Assembly: GCF_040784935.1 (NCBI RefSeq)
Contig: NZ_CP160680.1
Coordinates: 310,001-374,000 of the forward strand
Direction of reading: 5' to 3'
Source of the DNA: Lewinella sp. LCG006
GTDB taxonomy: Bacteria; Bacteroidota; Bacteroidia; Chitinophagales; Saprospiraceae
Length of the DNA stretch: 64,000 nt
Shown: one piece after another, positions 24,562 through 32,799 of the stretch
How the letters are laid out: the number at the start of each line of letters is the position of its first letter
Numbering within the stretch: position 1 is the stretch's first letter
Translations under genes and position numbers: made by a program
Notes under the pieces: model-generated
Database searches by the model: none
The model's input: only the letters and a program-made list of their open reading frames with translations
What the model was told of the DNA's origin: nothing

Positions 24562-26568
24562 ATGCGTTACTCCTTATTATTGATCCTCGCAGGCCTGGCC
24601 TGGGGACTACAAGCCCAAATTGTCAATCCTGACAAAGTCCGTTTTGGAAAATTTTCCGACGAAGAAATTGCATTAAAAACCTACCCACTAGACCCTGATG
24701 CGGAAGCTGTTTTTCTTTTTGATGAAGGAAAAAGCTGGATGGACTACGACCCCACTACTGGCGGTTTTGAACTCATGATAGAACGGCACCAACGCATCAA
24801 AATCCTGAAAGGTACTGGCGTTGACTATGCCACTTTTGTCTTTTGGCTCGCTAATAGCACCTCTACATCTTCCAAGGAAGAAGTGATCAACATCAAAGGT
24901 GTTACCCTCAATACCGCCAATGGCGAACCAGAAGAAACCAAGCTCACCAAAGAAGGTATTTTTGAAGAGGTTATCAGCGATGGCTTGGACAAGGTAACCA
25001 TCACCTTTCCACAAGTAAAAGAAGGAGCCATTATTGATTTGAAGTACACCTACAAATCTGATTTTGTATCCAGTATTCCTACCTGGTATTTCCAAAGAAG
25101 CATCCCTACCGACTACAGTTATTTTGAAGCCGTTTTTCCTGAATATTATTACTTCTCGGTAGACATGAAGGGATTTTACAGTGATCGACTTCAGGAAAAC
25201 ACCGTTGCTGAATTAGGTTCCCGCTCACTGGTTCTTTCCGGTGGCCGCAACGGAAACGAAACCATTAATTTTGGCACGAGGGCCTACCGTTGGGCAGCTA
25301 AAGAAATTCCTGGTTTAAAGTCAGAAACGTTTTCGCCAGCTGCCAGGAACTATTTCTTTCGGGTAGATTTTGAACTGGTCAGCGTCAATTTTCCCGGTCA
25401 ATTTGGTAGAACTTATTCCCACAGCTGGGATGACATCGCTGCTTATTACCGTAAATTTTCGATTAATCGCACTTATCTAGACCCCAAGAAAGAGGTGGCC
25501 GATTTGGTCGCAGGTTGGACCAGTGGTGTTGACGCCCCTGCTGAAAAACTTGTCATTATCTATGAGCAAGTTAAAAAACGGTTGGAATGGAATGGCAACT
25601 ACCGTATTGGCGCAGGCAATTCCCCCTCCAGACTTTTAGAACTTAGTAGCGGTAGCTCAGGCGACCTCAACTACTTCCTGATCAGTGCATTGCGTACCGC
25701 AGGAATAGCTGCCAATCCAGTCTTGGTGAGTACCCGCAACAATGGTTACCTATCGTTGACTCGCCCTTCGATTCAGCAATTCAACCACGTCATCGTACAA
25801 GCGACATTACCCGAAAATGGCTCCCTTTTATTGGATGCCAGCCAAGACGATGTACCTCTCCCCCTTCTGCCGCTACACAACCTCAATGATCGCGGTCGGC
25901 TTATCATGGAGGAATCTTCTACTTGGGTGGACCTAAAAGCACCTTCCGACCATAAAACAGCCCTACAACTAAAACTTACGCTACAGCCCGATGGTACCCT
26001 CAGCGGTACCGCCAAATACAAAGCCTCCGGTTATGCGGGCCTGGAAAACCGTAGGGAACTTAAACAGGAAGCAGTCCTCCAACAGCATTTGGAAAAATGG
26101 ACAGGACAAACCCTTTCGGAAGTAGAAGTTACAGGCTTTGATAACAGCTATAAAGACATCAATGTGAGTGCTCAGATGGATGCTTCTGCTGCCGTGATGA
26201 ACAATGAAAACCTGTACTATCTCAACGCCATCATAGCTTCTCATTATCCAGAGAATCCACTCACTACCGAAACAAGGCTCTTCCCGATTGATCTGCAAAC
26301 GCCGCAAGATTATGTCTATGTGCTACAACTCGAACTAGGCGAAGGCATTGTCATTGAAGAGGTTCCAGAATCCATCAACATTGCCCTGCCAGAAGGCAAA
26401 GGAAGGTACTCACTCCGATTCATTGAACTCAATGGTAACCTCCAAATCATCGAAAAGCTATCTTTCAATGATCCTTTCTTCTACGCTCAGGAATACGCTG
26501 CCCTCAAGAACTTCTTTGACCTTGTTGTAGAGCAACAGCAGGCAATGGTGGTGTTGCGGAAGGAGTAA
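24562..26568 (+). CDS. DUF3857 and transglutaminase-like domain exported protein
   Basis: A 668-residue protein with signal MRYSLLLILAGLAWGLQAQ. The N-terminal part matches DUF3857 (FEVISDGLDKVTITFPQVKE is preceded by the GVTLNTANG region; then GAIIDLKYTYKS, WYFQRSIPTDYSYFEAVFPE). A transglutaminase-like core follows around 330-420 (IYEQVKKRLEWNGNYRIGAG, SGSSGDLNYFLISALRTAG, FNHVIVQATLPENGSLLLDA), and a beta-rich C-terminal domain of the DUF3858 type. The catalytic Cys expected at the GxCxDxA-like site appears as SGDLNYF, so Cys is replaced by Gly/Asp residues and peptidase or crosslinking activity is doubtful. It is common in Bacteroidetes, and its role is unknown. Confidence 0.85.
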   Translation: MRYSLLLILAGLAWGLQAQIVNPDKVRFGKFSDEEIALKTYPLDPDAEAVFLFDEGKSWMDYDPTTGGFELMIERHQRIKILKGTGVDYATFVFWLANSTSTSSKEEVINIKGVTLNTANGEPEETKLTKEGIFEEVISDGLDKVTITFPQVKEGAIIDLKYTYKSDFVSSIPTWYFQRSIPTDYSYFEAVFPEYYYFSVDMKGFYSDRLQENTVAELGSRSLVLSGGRNGNETINFGTRAYRWAAKEIPGLKSETFSPAARNYFFRVDFELVSVNFPGQFGRTYSHSWDDIAAYYRKFSINRTYLDPKKEVADLVAGWTSGVDAPAEKLVIIYEQVKKRLEWNGNYRIGAGNSPSRLLELSSGSSGDLNYFLISALRTAGIAANPVLVSTRNNGYLSLTRPSIQQFNHVIVQATLPENGSLLLDASQDDVPLPLLPLHNLNDRGRLIMEESSTWVDLKAPSDHKTALQLKLTLQPDGTLSGTAKYKASGYAGLENRRELKQEAVLQQHLEKWTGQTLSEVEVTGFDNSYKDINVSAQMDASAAVMNNENLYYLNAIIASHYPENPLTTETRLFPIDLQTPQDYVYVLQLELGEGIVIEEVPESINIALPEGKGRYSLRFIELNGNLQIIEKLSFNDPFFYAQEYAALKNFFDLVVEQQQAMVVLRKE

Positions 26569-26752
26569 GTAATGTGAGGTTGGGGAGTAGTAATTACCTG
26601 GTGATCAGGACTTTACTTTTAACGCTGTTACTTTAGTGGCTAGTTAAGAACAATAAAGCATTAAAAAAGCATATCGTAGTTCGGAAACTACGATGAGCCT
26701 TATATTTTATAGCCTTGCTTTTGTGGCTAATTATGCACAGCAAACGCTTGTC

Positions 26753-27022
26753 CTAAAACATGGATACCTTCACAAAAATCACTAATAGGCCGTCTGGCTT
26801 AGGGTGGGTATGACTCATGTCCGTTGACCGGTCAGATGTTCGTGTATGGGCATCCATGACTTGTTGTAAACGATAGCCCTGGTGAACGTGATCATCGATT
26901 AATTGCTGTAGTTTTTTGGCGATCTCTTCTCCCGTCAGTGGACGGCGAGGCGTGGAAGACCATTTAAGATTTCCCTGGTCTTCGATGCTGGATAGAAATT
27001 CAACTTTATAGGCATTGCTCAT
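26753..27022 (-). CDS. small hypothetical protein
   Basis: The start at 27022 gives 89 residues (MSNAYKVEFLSSIEDQGNLK onward). The frame stays open 38 codons further upstream but that part lacks the character of the rest. It has no signal peptide or membrane segment. The phrase LTGEEIAKKLQQLIDDHVHQ looks helical, followed by GYRLQQVM and a terminal strand GLLVIFVKV, a layout reminiscent of small DUF4177-like proteins, but I do not recognise a family with confidence. It is transcribed away from the homogentisate genes, with 164 bases between the starts. Confidence 0.5.
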   Translation of the reverse strand: MSNAYKVEFLSSIEDQGNLKWSSTPRRPLTGEEIAKKLQQLIDDHVHQGYRLQQVMDAHTRTSDRSTDMSHTHPKPDGLLVIFVKVSMF

Positions 27023-27128
27023 GATGACGTGTTTTTGACTGACCGCAACATACAAATAACTGCGTTGCGTTGTAACTTGCTTTCGACAAAGCTGAATAAA
27101 ACGCGGATGAAAGATAGCCGTCAAAATA

Positions 27129-27160
27129 TTTGCCATGACAACTATCTGTCTTTATCTTTA
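27129..27160 (+). promoter_or_regulatory. candidate Bacteroidetes promoter for the homogentisate catabolism genes
   Basis: TTTG (27129-27132), 20 bases, then TATCTTTA (27153-27160). This matches the known TTTG/TAnnTTTG pattern of the Bacteroidetes primary sigma factor in all but the last base. The start codon of hmgA lies 26 bases downstream. It is among the best promoter matches noticed in the window. Confidence 0.5.
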
Positions 27161-27186
27161 CACCGTCCTAACCAAATACCATTCTT

Positions 27187-28347
27187 ATGCCCATCTACCA
27201 CCGTTTAGGTCAGTTGCCCCCCAAGCGCCATACTATTTTTGAAAAACCAGGCGGCGGCTTGTACTACGAACAACTTTTTGGCACCATCGGCTTCGATGGC
27301 ATGTCGTCGTTGCTTTATCATCATCATCGCCCTACCATGGTAGAATCGGTAGGCGAATCGGTGGATGTAAGCCCCAAGCTAGCGTTAGCCAAAAACATGA
27401 AGTCGCGCAAGCTGATTGGTTTTGACGTACCACCACAGGATGATTTCCTGGACAGTAGGGTGACTTTGTTGCTCAATAGCGACATCCATATTGGTCTGGC
27501 GGCTCCCCGTAAGTCGATGACGGACTATTTTTACAAGAATGCCGATGCGGATGAGATGCTATTTATCCACCAAGGTACTGGCACGCTGCGTACCCTGATG
27601 GGAAATATCCGCTTTGAGTATGGTGATTACCTTATCATTCCACGAGGTATGATCTACCAGATCGAGTTTGACACAGAAGAGAATCGCATCCTTTACGCAG
27701 AATCGTTTGACCCTATCTATACCCCCAAGCGCTATCGCAATTGGTTTGGGCAATTGCTCGAGCATTCGCCTTATTGCGAACGTGATTACAAACTCCCTCA
27801 AGACCTGGAAACCCACACCGAAATGGGGCAGTTCTTGATAAAAATAAAGAAACAGCAAACCCTGACCGATTACGTCTACCAAGCCCACCCGTTTGATGTG
27901 GTAGGCTGGGATGGCTACAATTTCCCTTACGGGTTTTCAATTCATAATTTCGAACCCATTACCGGACGGGTACACCAACCCCCCCCCGTACACCAAACCT
28001 TTGAAGCCAAATCCTACGTGATTTGTTCCTTCTGCCCAAGGCTCTACGACTATCACCCTAAAGCTATCCCTGCCCCCTACAACCACTCCAATATCGACTC
28101 CGACGAGGTATTGTACTACGTAGACGGCGATTTTATGAGCAGAAATGACATAGGCCCAGGCTACATCACCTTGCACCCTGGTGGCATCCCCCACGGTCCT
28201 CACCCCGGCGCCTACGAGCGTAGTATTGGCAAGACCAAAACCGAAGAGCTAGCCGTGATGATCGACACCTTCAAACCACTGCAACTCACGGAAGCAGCAA
28301 TGAAACTCGATGATGGGAAGTATTTTCGGTCTTGGTTGGAGCATTAG
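27187..28347 (+). CDS. hmgA: homogentisate 1,2-dioxygenase
   Basis: A 386-residue cytoplasmic enzyme that opens the ring of homogentisate to maleylacetoacetate in tyrosine and phenylalanine breakdown. It begins with a typical family N-terminus (YHRLGQLPPKRHTIF, GGGLYYEQLFGTIGFDGMSS). The central cupin region has FIHQGTGTLRTLMGNIRFEYGDYLIIPRG. The C-terminal iron-binding region shows SDEVLYYVDGDF and TLHPGGIPHGPHPGAYE with the expected His and Glu ligands. The length is shorter than human HGD (445) but normal for this bacterial clade. Fumarylacetoacetase and a flavin reductase follow on the same strand, which supports the pathway call. Confidence 0.92.
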   Translation: MPIYHRLGQLPPKRHTIFEKPGGGLYYEQLFGTIGFDGMSSLLYHHHRPTMVESVGESVDVSPKLALAKNMKSRKLIGFDVPPQDDFLDSRVTLLLNSDIHIGLAAPRKSMTDYFYKNADADEMLFIHQGTGTLRTLMGNIRFEYGDYLIIPRGMIYQIEFDTEENRILYAESFDPIYTPKRYRNWFGQLLEHSPYCERDYKLPQDLETHTEMGQFLIKIKKQQTLTDYVYQAHPFDVVGWDGYNFPYGFSIHNFEPITGRVHQPPPVHQTFEAKSYVICSFCPRLYDYHPKAIPAPYNHSNIDSDEVLYYVDGDFMSRNDIGPGYITLHPGGIPHGPHPGAYERSIGKTKTEELAVMIDTFKPLQLTEAAMKLDDGKYFRSWLEH

Positions 28348-28357
28348 TGATTACGAA

Positions 28358-28512
28358 AGTCGGAAGTGGGAAATCGGAAGTAGGAAGTAACGCCTAGGAT
28401 TGTTGGAAAGTGTAAGAGTGTAAAGGTGTAAAAGTTGATTAATTAAAAACATTAACCATCTTTCCATGAGGCTCAAAATACTTCCGACTTCCCACTTCCG
28501 ATCTCCGACTTT
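28358..28512. repeat. inverted pair of the dispersed GGAAGTGGGA repeat
   Basis: AGTCGGAAGTGGGAAATCGG (from 28358) and its inverted relative CTTCCGACTTCCCACTTCCG (from 28481) flank about 90 bases, including a GTGTAAGAGTGTAAAGGTGT segment. The pair lies in the gap between hmgA and fahA. It may form a long hairpin in the mRNA. Confidence 0.8.
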
Positions 28513-28573
28513 TGGATAACCATTCCTACGAAATCAAACTCCAATTTCATTTTTTTATTAATTCAAATTATCG

Positions 28574-29809
28574 ATGCAAACCTGGCTTAATCCTCCCCCC
28601 AACACCGACTTTTCCATCCACAACCTCCCTTTTGGTATATTCTCGACCAAGGATCTCAGTCCGCGAGCGGGTATTGCCATTGGGGATCAAATTGTTGACC
28701 TCTGCGAAATGGGGCAGCAAGGCTACTTTGCTGACCTGGGGTTCGACAGCTGGGTATTCGAACAAACAAGCCTGAATCGTTTTATCGGGTTGGGCAAAAA
28801 GACAACCAACAGGGTACGAACCAGGGTGCAAGAATGGCTCTGCGACGAAAGCTCGCCACTGGCCAAGCACAAAGCCGGATTGGTACCACAAAGCCAGGCA
28901 CAGATGCACCTACCGGTGCGCGTGGGCGACTATACCGATTTTTATTCGAGCATTGAGCACGCCACCAATGTGGGCATGATGTTTCGCGATCCTGAAAATG
29001 CTTTGCTGCCCAACTGGAAGCATATCCCAGTAGGTTATCACGGCAGAGCTTCCTCTATTATTCCTTCAGGTACGCCTATCCATCGGCCCAAGGGCCAAGT
29101 CATGCCCAATGGTGCAGACAAGCCTGTCTTCAAAGCCAGCGGTCGTCTGGATTTTGAATTAGAGATGGCCTTTATTATTGGCAAAGAAAATGAGCTGGGC
29201 CAACCAGTAAGCACCTCCGAAGCAGAAGATTATATTTTCGGAATGGTGGTTTTCAACGACTGGTCGGCACGCGATATACAAAAATGGGAATACGTACCAC
29301 TAGGGCCATTCCTGGGTAAGAATTTTGCATCCTCGGTCTCACCTTGGGTCGTAACCATGGAGGCACTGGCTCCCTTCCGCGTGGATGGCCCCGTGCAAGA
29401 CCCACCCGTACTCCCCTACCTCGAATACCAAGGGCAGCACAACTACGATATTCAACTATCCGTAAGCATTCAAACCGAGGACGGTACCGAGAACATTGTG
29501 AGCCAATCGAACTATAAATACATGTACTGGAACATGCTACAGCAGCTGGCCCATCATACCGTTAATGGTTGTAATATGCGTATTGGTGACATGCTGGCAT
29601 CGGGTACTATTAGTGGTAAAGACGCCAGTGCTTATGGCTCCATGCTGGAGATTTCGTGGTCCGGCAGCAAGCCCGTCACGCTCGCTAATGGTAGCACCAG
29701 AACTTTTATTGAAGACAATGACACCGTGATCATGAAAGGACACGCGGAGAAAGATGGTATCCGGGTAGGATTTGGTGAAGTACGTACCAAGGTATTGCCC
29801 GCAAAATAG
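28574..29809 (+). CDS. fahA: fumarylacetoacetase
   Basis: A 411-residue enzyme that hydrolyses fumarylacetoacetate to fumarate and acetoacetate, the last step of tyrosine catabolism. The N-terminal SH3-like domain reads LPFGIFSTKDLSPRAGIAIG. The catalytic domain has DYTDFYSSIEHATNVGMMFR with the metal-binding Asp and the catalytic His, IPVGYHGRASSI, LDFELEMAFIIGKENELG with two metal-binding Glu, and FNDWSARDIQKWEYVPLGPF with the metal-binding Asp. The length matches the eukaryotic-type FAH family. It follows hmgA on the same strand. The 226-base gap between them carries an inverted repeat, so co-transcription is likely but not certain. No maleylacetoacetate isomerase gene is seen next to it. 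Confidence 0.93.
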   Translation: MQTWLNPPPNTDFSIHNLPFGIFSTKDLSPRAGIAIGDQIVDLCEMGQQGYFADLGFDSWVFEQTSLNRFIGLGKKTTNRVRTRVQEWLCDESSPLAKHKAGLVPQSQAQMHLPVRVGDYTDFYSSIEHATNVGMMFRDPENALLPNWKHIPVGYHGRASSIIPSGTPIHRPKGQVMPNGADKPVFKASGRLDFELEMAFIIGKENELGQPVSTSEAEDYIFGMVVFNDWSARDIQKWEYVPLGPFLGKNFASSVSPWVVTMEALAPFRVDGPVQDPPVLPYLEYQGQHNYDIQLSVSIQTEDGTENIVSQSNYKYMYWNMLQQLAHHTVNGCNMRIGDMLASGTISGKDASAYGSMLEISWSGSKPVTLANGSTRTFIEDNDTVIMKGHAEKDGIRVGFGEVRTKVLPAK

Positions 29810-29926
29810 AGCGCCGATAAAACTGGATAGAACACTGATTTAACGGATTAGACAGATTTACACGGTTTTAAACTCAGAGCATCAATCATCAGGGACGGAG
29901 AAAAAAATAAGTCAAACTACTAAGTA

Positions 29927-30817
29927 ATGAATATCACTACCATCATCCCCGGTGAAGTATCCACGGGCAGATTACATGGTTTTTTGGTTTCAGCAGTGGC
30001 GCCGCGGCCCATTGCTTTTGCCAGTACGATCGATAAAGAAGGGAACGTCAACTTGAGTCCTTTCAGTTTTTTCAATGTTTTTGGGGCCAACCCACCGATT
30101 TTGATTTTCTCGCCCGCGCGACGGGTGCGAGACAACACCAGTAAGCATACGCTGGAAAACATTCAGGAAGTACCCGAAGTGGTCATCAACATCGTGAACT
30201 ACCCCATGGTAGAGCAAATGTCGCTGAGTAGTACCGAGTACGACAAGGGCGTCAATGAATTTGTGAAAGCTGGCTTTACGGAAGTGGCTTCCGAAAAAGT
30301 AGGGCCACCTCGTGTAGGAGAAGCACCAGTAGCGATGGAATGTGTGGTAGAACAAGTCATAGAAACGGGTGAAGAAGGCGGTGCTGGCAACCTGGTTATC
30401 GCCAGAATAGTAGCCATGCATATTCGCAATGAATACCTCAATGAGCAAGGAACGCTGGACACCCACAAGCTGGATCTAGTGGCCCGCATGGGCGAAAGCT
30501 GGTACTGCCGCGCCAGCGGTGATGCCCTCTTTGAGATCCCCAAACCACTTCAGACCCTGGGCATCGGCGTTGATCAGTTGCCGGAGCGCATCCGTAATAG
30601 CAACATCCTCACCGGCAACAACCTGGGTCGATTGGGAAATGTAGAGCAGCTGCCGGACGAGGCCGCGATAAAGGCTTATGTGAACACTGACCCAGAGATG
30701 CAAGCATTGCTGAAGGAGCGCCCAGATGACCAACAGGCACTACACCTTTATGCTCAGACATTATTGGCCCTAGACAAGGTAGAGGAGGCGCTGATGGTGT
30801 TGCTTTGGGAAGCTTAA
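29927..30817 (+). CDS. flavin reductase family protein (FMN-binding split barrel)
   Basis: A 296-residue protein. Its first 200 residues match the flavin reductase-like FMN-binding split barrel: GFLVSAVAPRPIAFASTIDK, NLSPFSFFNVFGANPPILIFS, DTSKHTLENI-like TSKHTLENIQEVPEVVINIVN, and KVGPPRVGEAPVAMECVVE. The last 90 residues are helical and unusual for the family (DEAAIKAYVNTDPEMQALLK, DDQQALHLYAQTLLALDKVE), perhaps a small TPR-like tail. It follows fahA by 117 bases. Homologues are often found beside homogentisate genes in Bacteroidetes, so a link to aromatic breakdown is possible, but the substrate is unknown. Confidence 0.82.
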   Translation: MNITTIIPGEVSTGRLHGFLVSAVAPRPIAFASTIDKEGNVNLSPFSFFNVFGANPPILIFSPARRVRDNTSKHTLENIQEVPEVVINIVNYPMVEQMSLSSTEYDKGVNEFVKAGFTEVASEKVGPPRVGEAPVAMECVVEQVIETGEEGGAGNLVIARIVAMHIRNEYLNEQGTLDTHKLDLVARMGESWYCRASGDALFEIPKPLQTLGIGVDQLPERIRNSNILTGNNLGRLGNVEQLPDEAAIKAYVNTDPEMQALLKERPDDQQALHLYAQTLLALDKVEEALMVLLWEA

Positions 30818-31140
30818 AACTATGAGTTAACCACTTGACGGTTCGAATGACAACGCAAGCTAAACCTATACTGAACGAGGCACAGTATAGGCCAATTACT
30901 GATACATTATTCCTGCATTAGAGTTGTTCTGCTGGGGGCTGTTTTAGGAACTCCGAGCGAAGCGATCACGACCAAAGGAAGTAAAACGCTAAAATTTTAT
31001 TCTGGGCAAGGCAAAGGCATGGCCCCAAAACAAACCAACAATACTTTTTTTAGAAAAAAGAGCGCACAACTGTCACGTTTGGTCATTGGCGTAGATATAA
31101 GAGAGTGAATAGAAAATATTTCACCAACTTAGATCAACCA
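30818..31140. other. intergenic region of 323 bases with no recognised feature
   Basis: Both strands were read. Apart from short repeats such as ACTGAACGAGGCACAGTATA with a nearby partial inversion, no gene, strong terminator or clear promoter was found. It must contain the promoter of the Cys-repeat lipoprotein gene. Confidence 0.5.
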
Positions 31141-32163
31141 ATGATGTCAACCACACAACTACTAACCCGTCTTTTGGCCTTATTCCTAATGGCCACCACC
31201 CTGCTAGCTTGTGACCCTGAAAATATTGATGATACTTCTTTAACACCCGTCTTCGATTGTCCAGATATCGACGCGAATATTGGTGACGATTGTCTGACGG
31301 CTGCGGGGAGTGCCGGCACCGTGAATACAGATTGCGAGTGTGAACTCCCCACCAGTTATGACTGCCCAGATAGCAATGCCAATATTGGTGATGAATGTGA
31401 GACACCGGCTGGCGCTACTGGTGCCATAAATGCAGATTGCGAATGTGAGCTAACCACCAGCTATGATTGCCCAGACAGTAATGCCAATATTGGTGACGCC
31501 TGTGAGACACCAGCTGGAGGTACTGGTACCATAAATGCAGATTGCGAATGTGAGCTAACCACCAACTATGACTGCCCAAACATCAATGCCAATATTGGTG
31601 ATGATTGCACGACCGCAGCAGGGGTTATAGGTACTGTAAATGCAGATTGTGAGTGTGAACAGCCCGGAGTAGACTGCCCGAATCTTAATGCAAACATTGG
31701 CGATGCCTGTTTTATTCAGGGTGGATTTTTTGGAATAATCAACGAAGATTGCAACTGTATCTTTGTCATCAACTATGATTGTCCAGATATCAATGCCAAT
31801 ATCGGTGATGTATGTATGACCGCAGCAGGTAATGTGGGTTCCGTAAATGCAGATTGTGAATGTGAACTCCCGGAAGTAGACTGTCCTGACCTGGGCCTGA
31901 ATATCGGCGACGATTGTTCGAATCCAGTTGGAGGTGCCGGTACTGTAAATGCAGATTGCGAATGCGAAATGGATGCCGTAGATTGCCCAGAACTGGGCCT
32001 CAACATTGGAGATATATGCCCATTAGATGACCACTACGGTCGAGTAACCACAGACTGTGAGTGCGAGTACCAATGTCCTGATTTACAACTTAATTTTGGT
32101 GATGACTGTATCCGCGCCGATGGAACAGTAGGATATGTGCACCAAAACTGTGATTGTATATAA
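31141..32163 (+). CDS. lipoprotein made of nine Cys-rich repeats
   Basis: A 340-residue protein. The ATG at 31141 gives a lipoprotein signal with lipobox LLAC; an earlier non-ATG start is rejected. The mature part is nine repeats of 32-35 residues with the pattern CPxxxxNIGDxCxxxxGxxGxxNxDCEC, for example YDCPDSNANIGDACETPAGG. Each carries four cysteines, about 36 in all, so each unit probably closes two disulfides in the envelope. The fifth, eighth and ninth units are the most diverged. The family resembles Cys-rich repeats found between domains of large Bacteroidetes surface proteins, here standing alone. It lies 58 bases upstream of a sigma factor gene, with a hairpin between. Confidence 0.85.
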   Translation: MMSTTQLLTRLLALFLMATTLLACDPENIDDTSLTPVFDCPDIDANIGDDCLTAAGSAGTVNTDCECELPTSYDCPDSNANIGDECETPAGATGAINADCECELTTSYDCPDSNANIGDACETPAGGTGTINADCECELTTNYDCPNINANIGDDCTTAAGVIGTVNADCECEQPGVDCPNLNANIGDACFIQGGFFGIINEDCNCIFVINYDCPDINANIGDVCMTAAGNVGSVNADCECELPEVDCPDLGLNIGDDCSNPVGGAGTVNADCECEMDAVDCPELGLNIGDICPLDDHYGRVTTDCECEYQCPDLQLNFGDDCIRADGTVGYVHQNCDCI

Positions 32164-32177
32164 GCACAAAAACATAC

Positions 32178-32211
32178 GGCTGCAACCGGATTATGCTGGT
32201 TGCAGCCTTTT
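32178..32211 (+). terminator. hairpin with short T-run between Cys-repeat lipoprotein and sigma factor genes
   Basis: GGCTGCAACC (32178-32187) pairs perfectly with GGTTGCAGCC (32198-32207), followed by TTTT. It lies 15 bases past the lipoprotein stop and 10 before the sigma factor start, so it may be a leaky terminator. Confidence 0.7.
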
Positions 32212-32221
32212 GGATAAGGAC

Positions 32222-32788
32222 ATGAAAAACATGGAGTTAAGTATTCAACTGATAGAACGATGTATAGCTAATGAGCGAGCTGCACAACGCCAGTTATACG
32301 GGATACTTATGCCCTACCTGAACCTTATCTGTCTGCGGTATTTAAATAATTCGGAAGAATTACAAGATACCTTGCAAGAGGTATTCATCCTGATTTTTAA
32401 AAATATTCGACAGTTTGATCAGCAAAGAGCCAGTTTCAAAACGTGGGCGACACAAATTGCTATCAACTATTGCTTAAAAAACAACCGCACTTACCAGCTA
32501 AAAGGAACACATGAATTAATTGTTCCACTACACGAAACACCTATTGATCCAACTATCATAAATACCCTTAGTGAACGTGATTTATTGAGATGGTTGAAAA
32601 AAATGCCCGAATCGTATTTTCAAGTTTTCAACCTCTATGTAGTCGATGGCTTCTCGCATCGTGAGATTGCCGAAATACTACAAATTGATGAATCCCTATC
32701 ACGACAGCGACTAACCCGAAGTAGGACGTGGTTAAAACAAAACCTACCGGAACACTTGCAAGCAAAAATTCGCCTCAACTGTAATTAA
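32222..32788 (+). CDS. ECF-type sigma-70 family RNA polymerase sigma factor
   Basis: About 188 residues. The ATG at 32222, preceded by AAGGAC, is preferred; upstream codons overlap the hairpin and the previous gene. Region 2 is seen in LQDTLQEVFILIFKNIRQFD followed by SFKTWATQIAINYCLKNN. Region 4 is MPESYFQVFNLYVVDGFSHR with the helix-turn-helix EIAEILQIDESLSRQRLTRS. The protein should direct RNA polymerase to a specific set of promoters. The next gene, 11 bases downstream, encodes a membrane protein in the position normally held by an anti-sigma factor. Confidence 0.9.
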   Translation: MKNMELSIQLIERCIANERAAQRQLYGILMPYLNLICLRYLNNSEELQDTLQEVFILIFKNIRQFDQQRASFKTWATQIAINYCLKNNRTYQLKGTHELIVPLHETPIDPTIINTLSERDLLRWLKKMPESYFQVFNLYVVDGFSHREIAEILQIDESLSRQRLTRSRTWLKQNLPEHLQAKIRLNCN

Positions 32789-32799
32789 AGACTTCCTGT

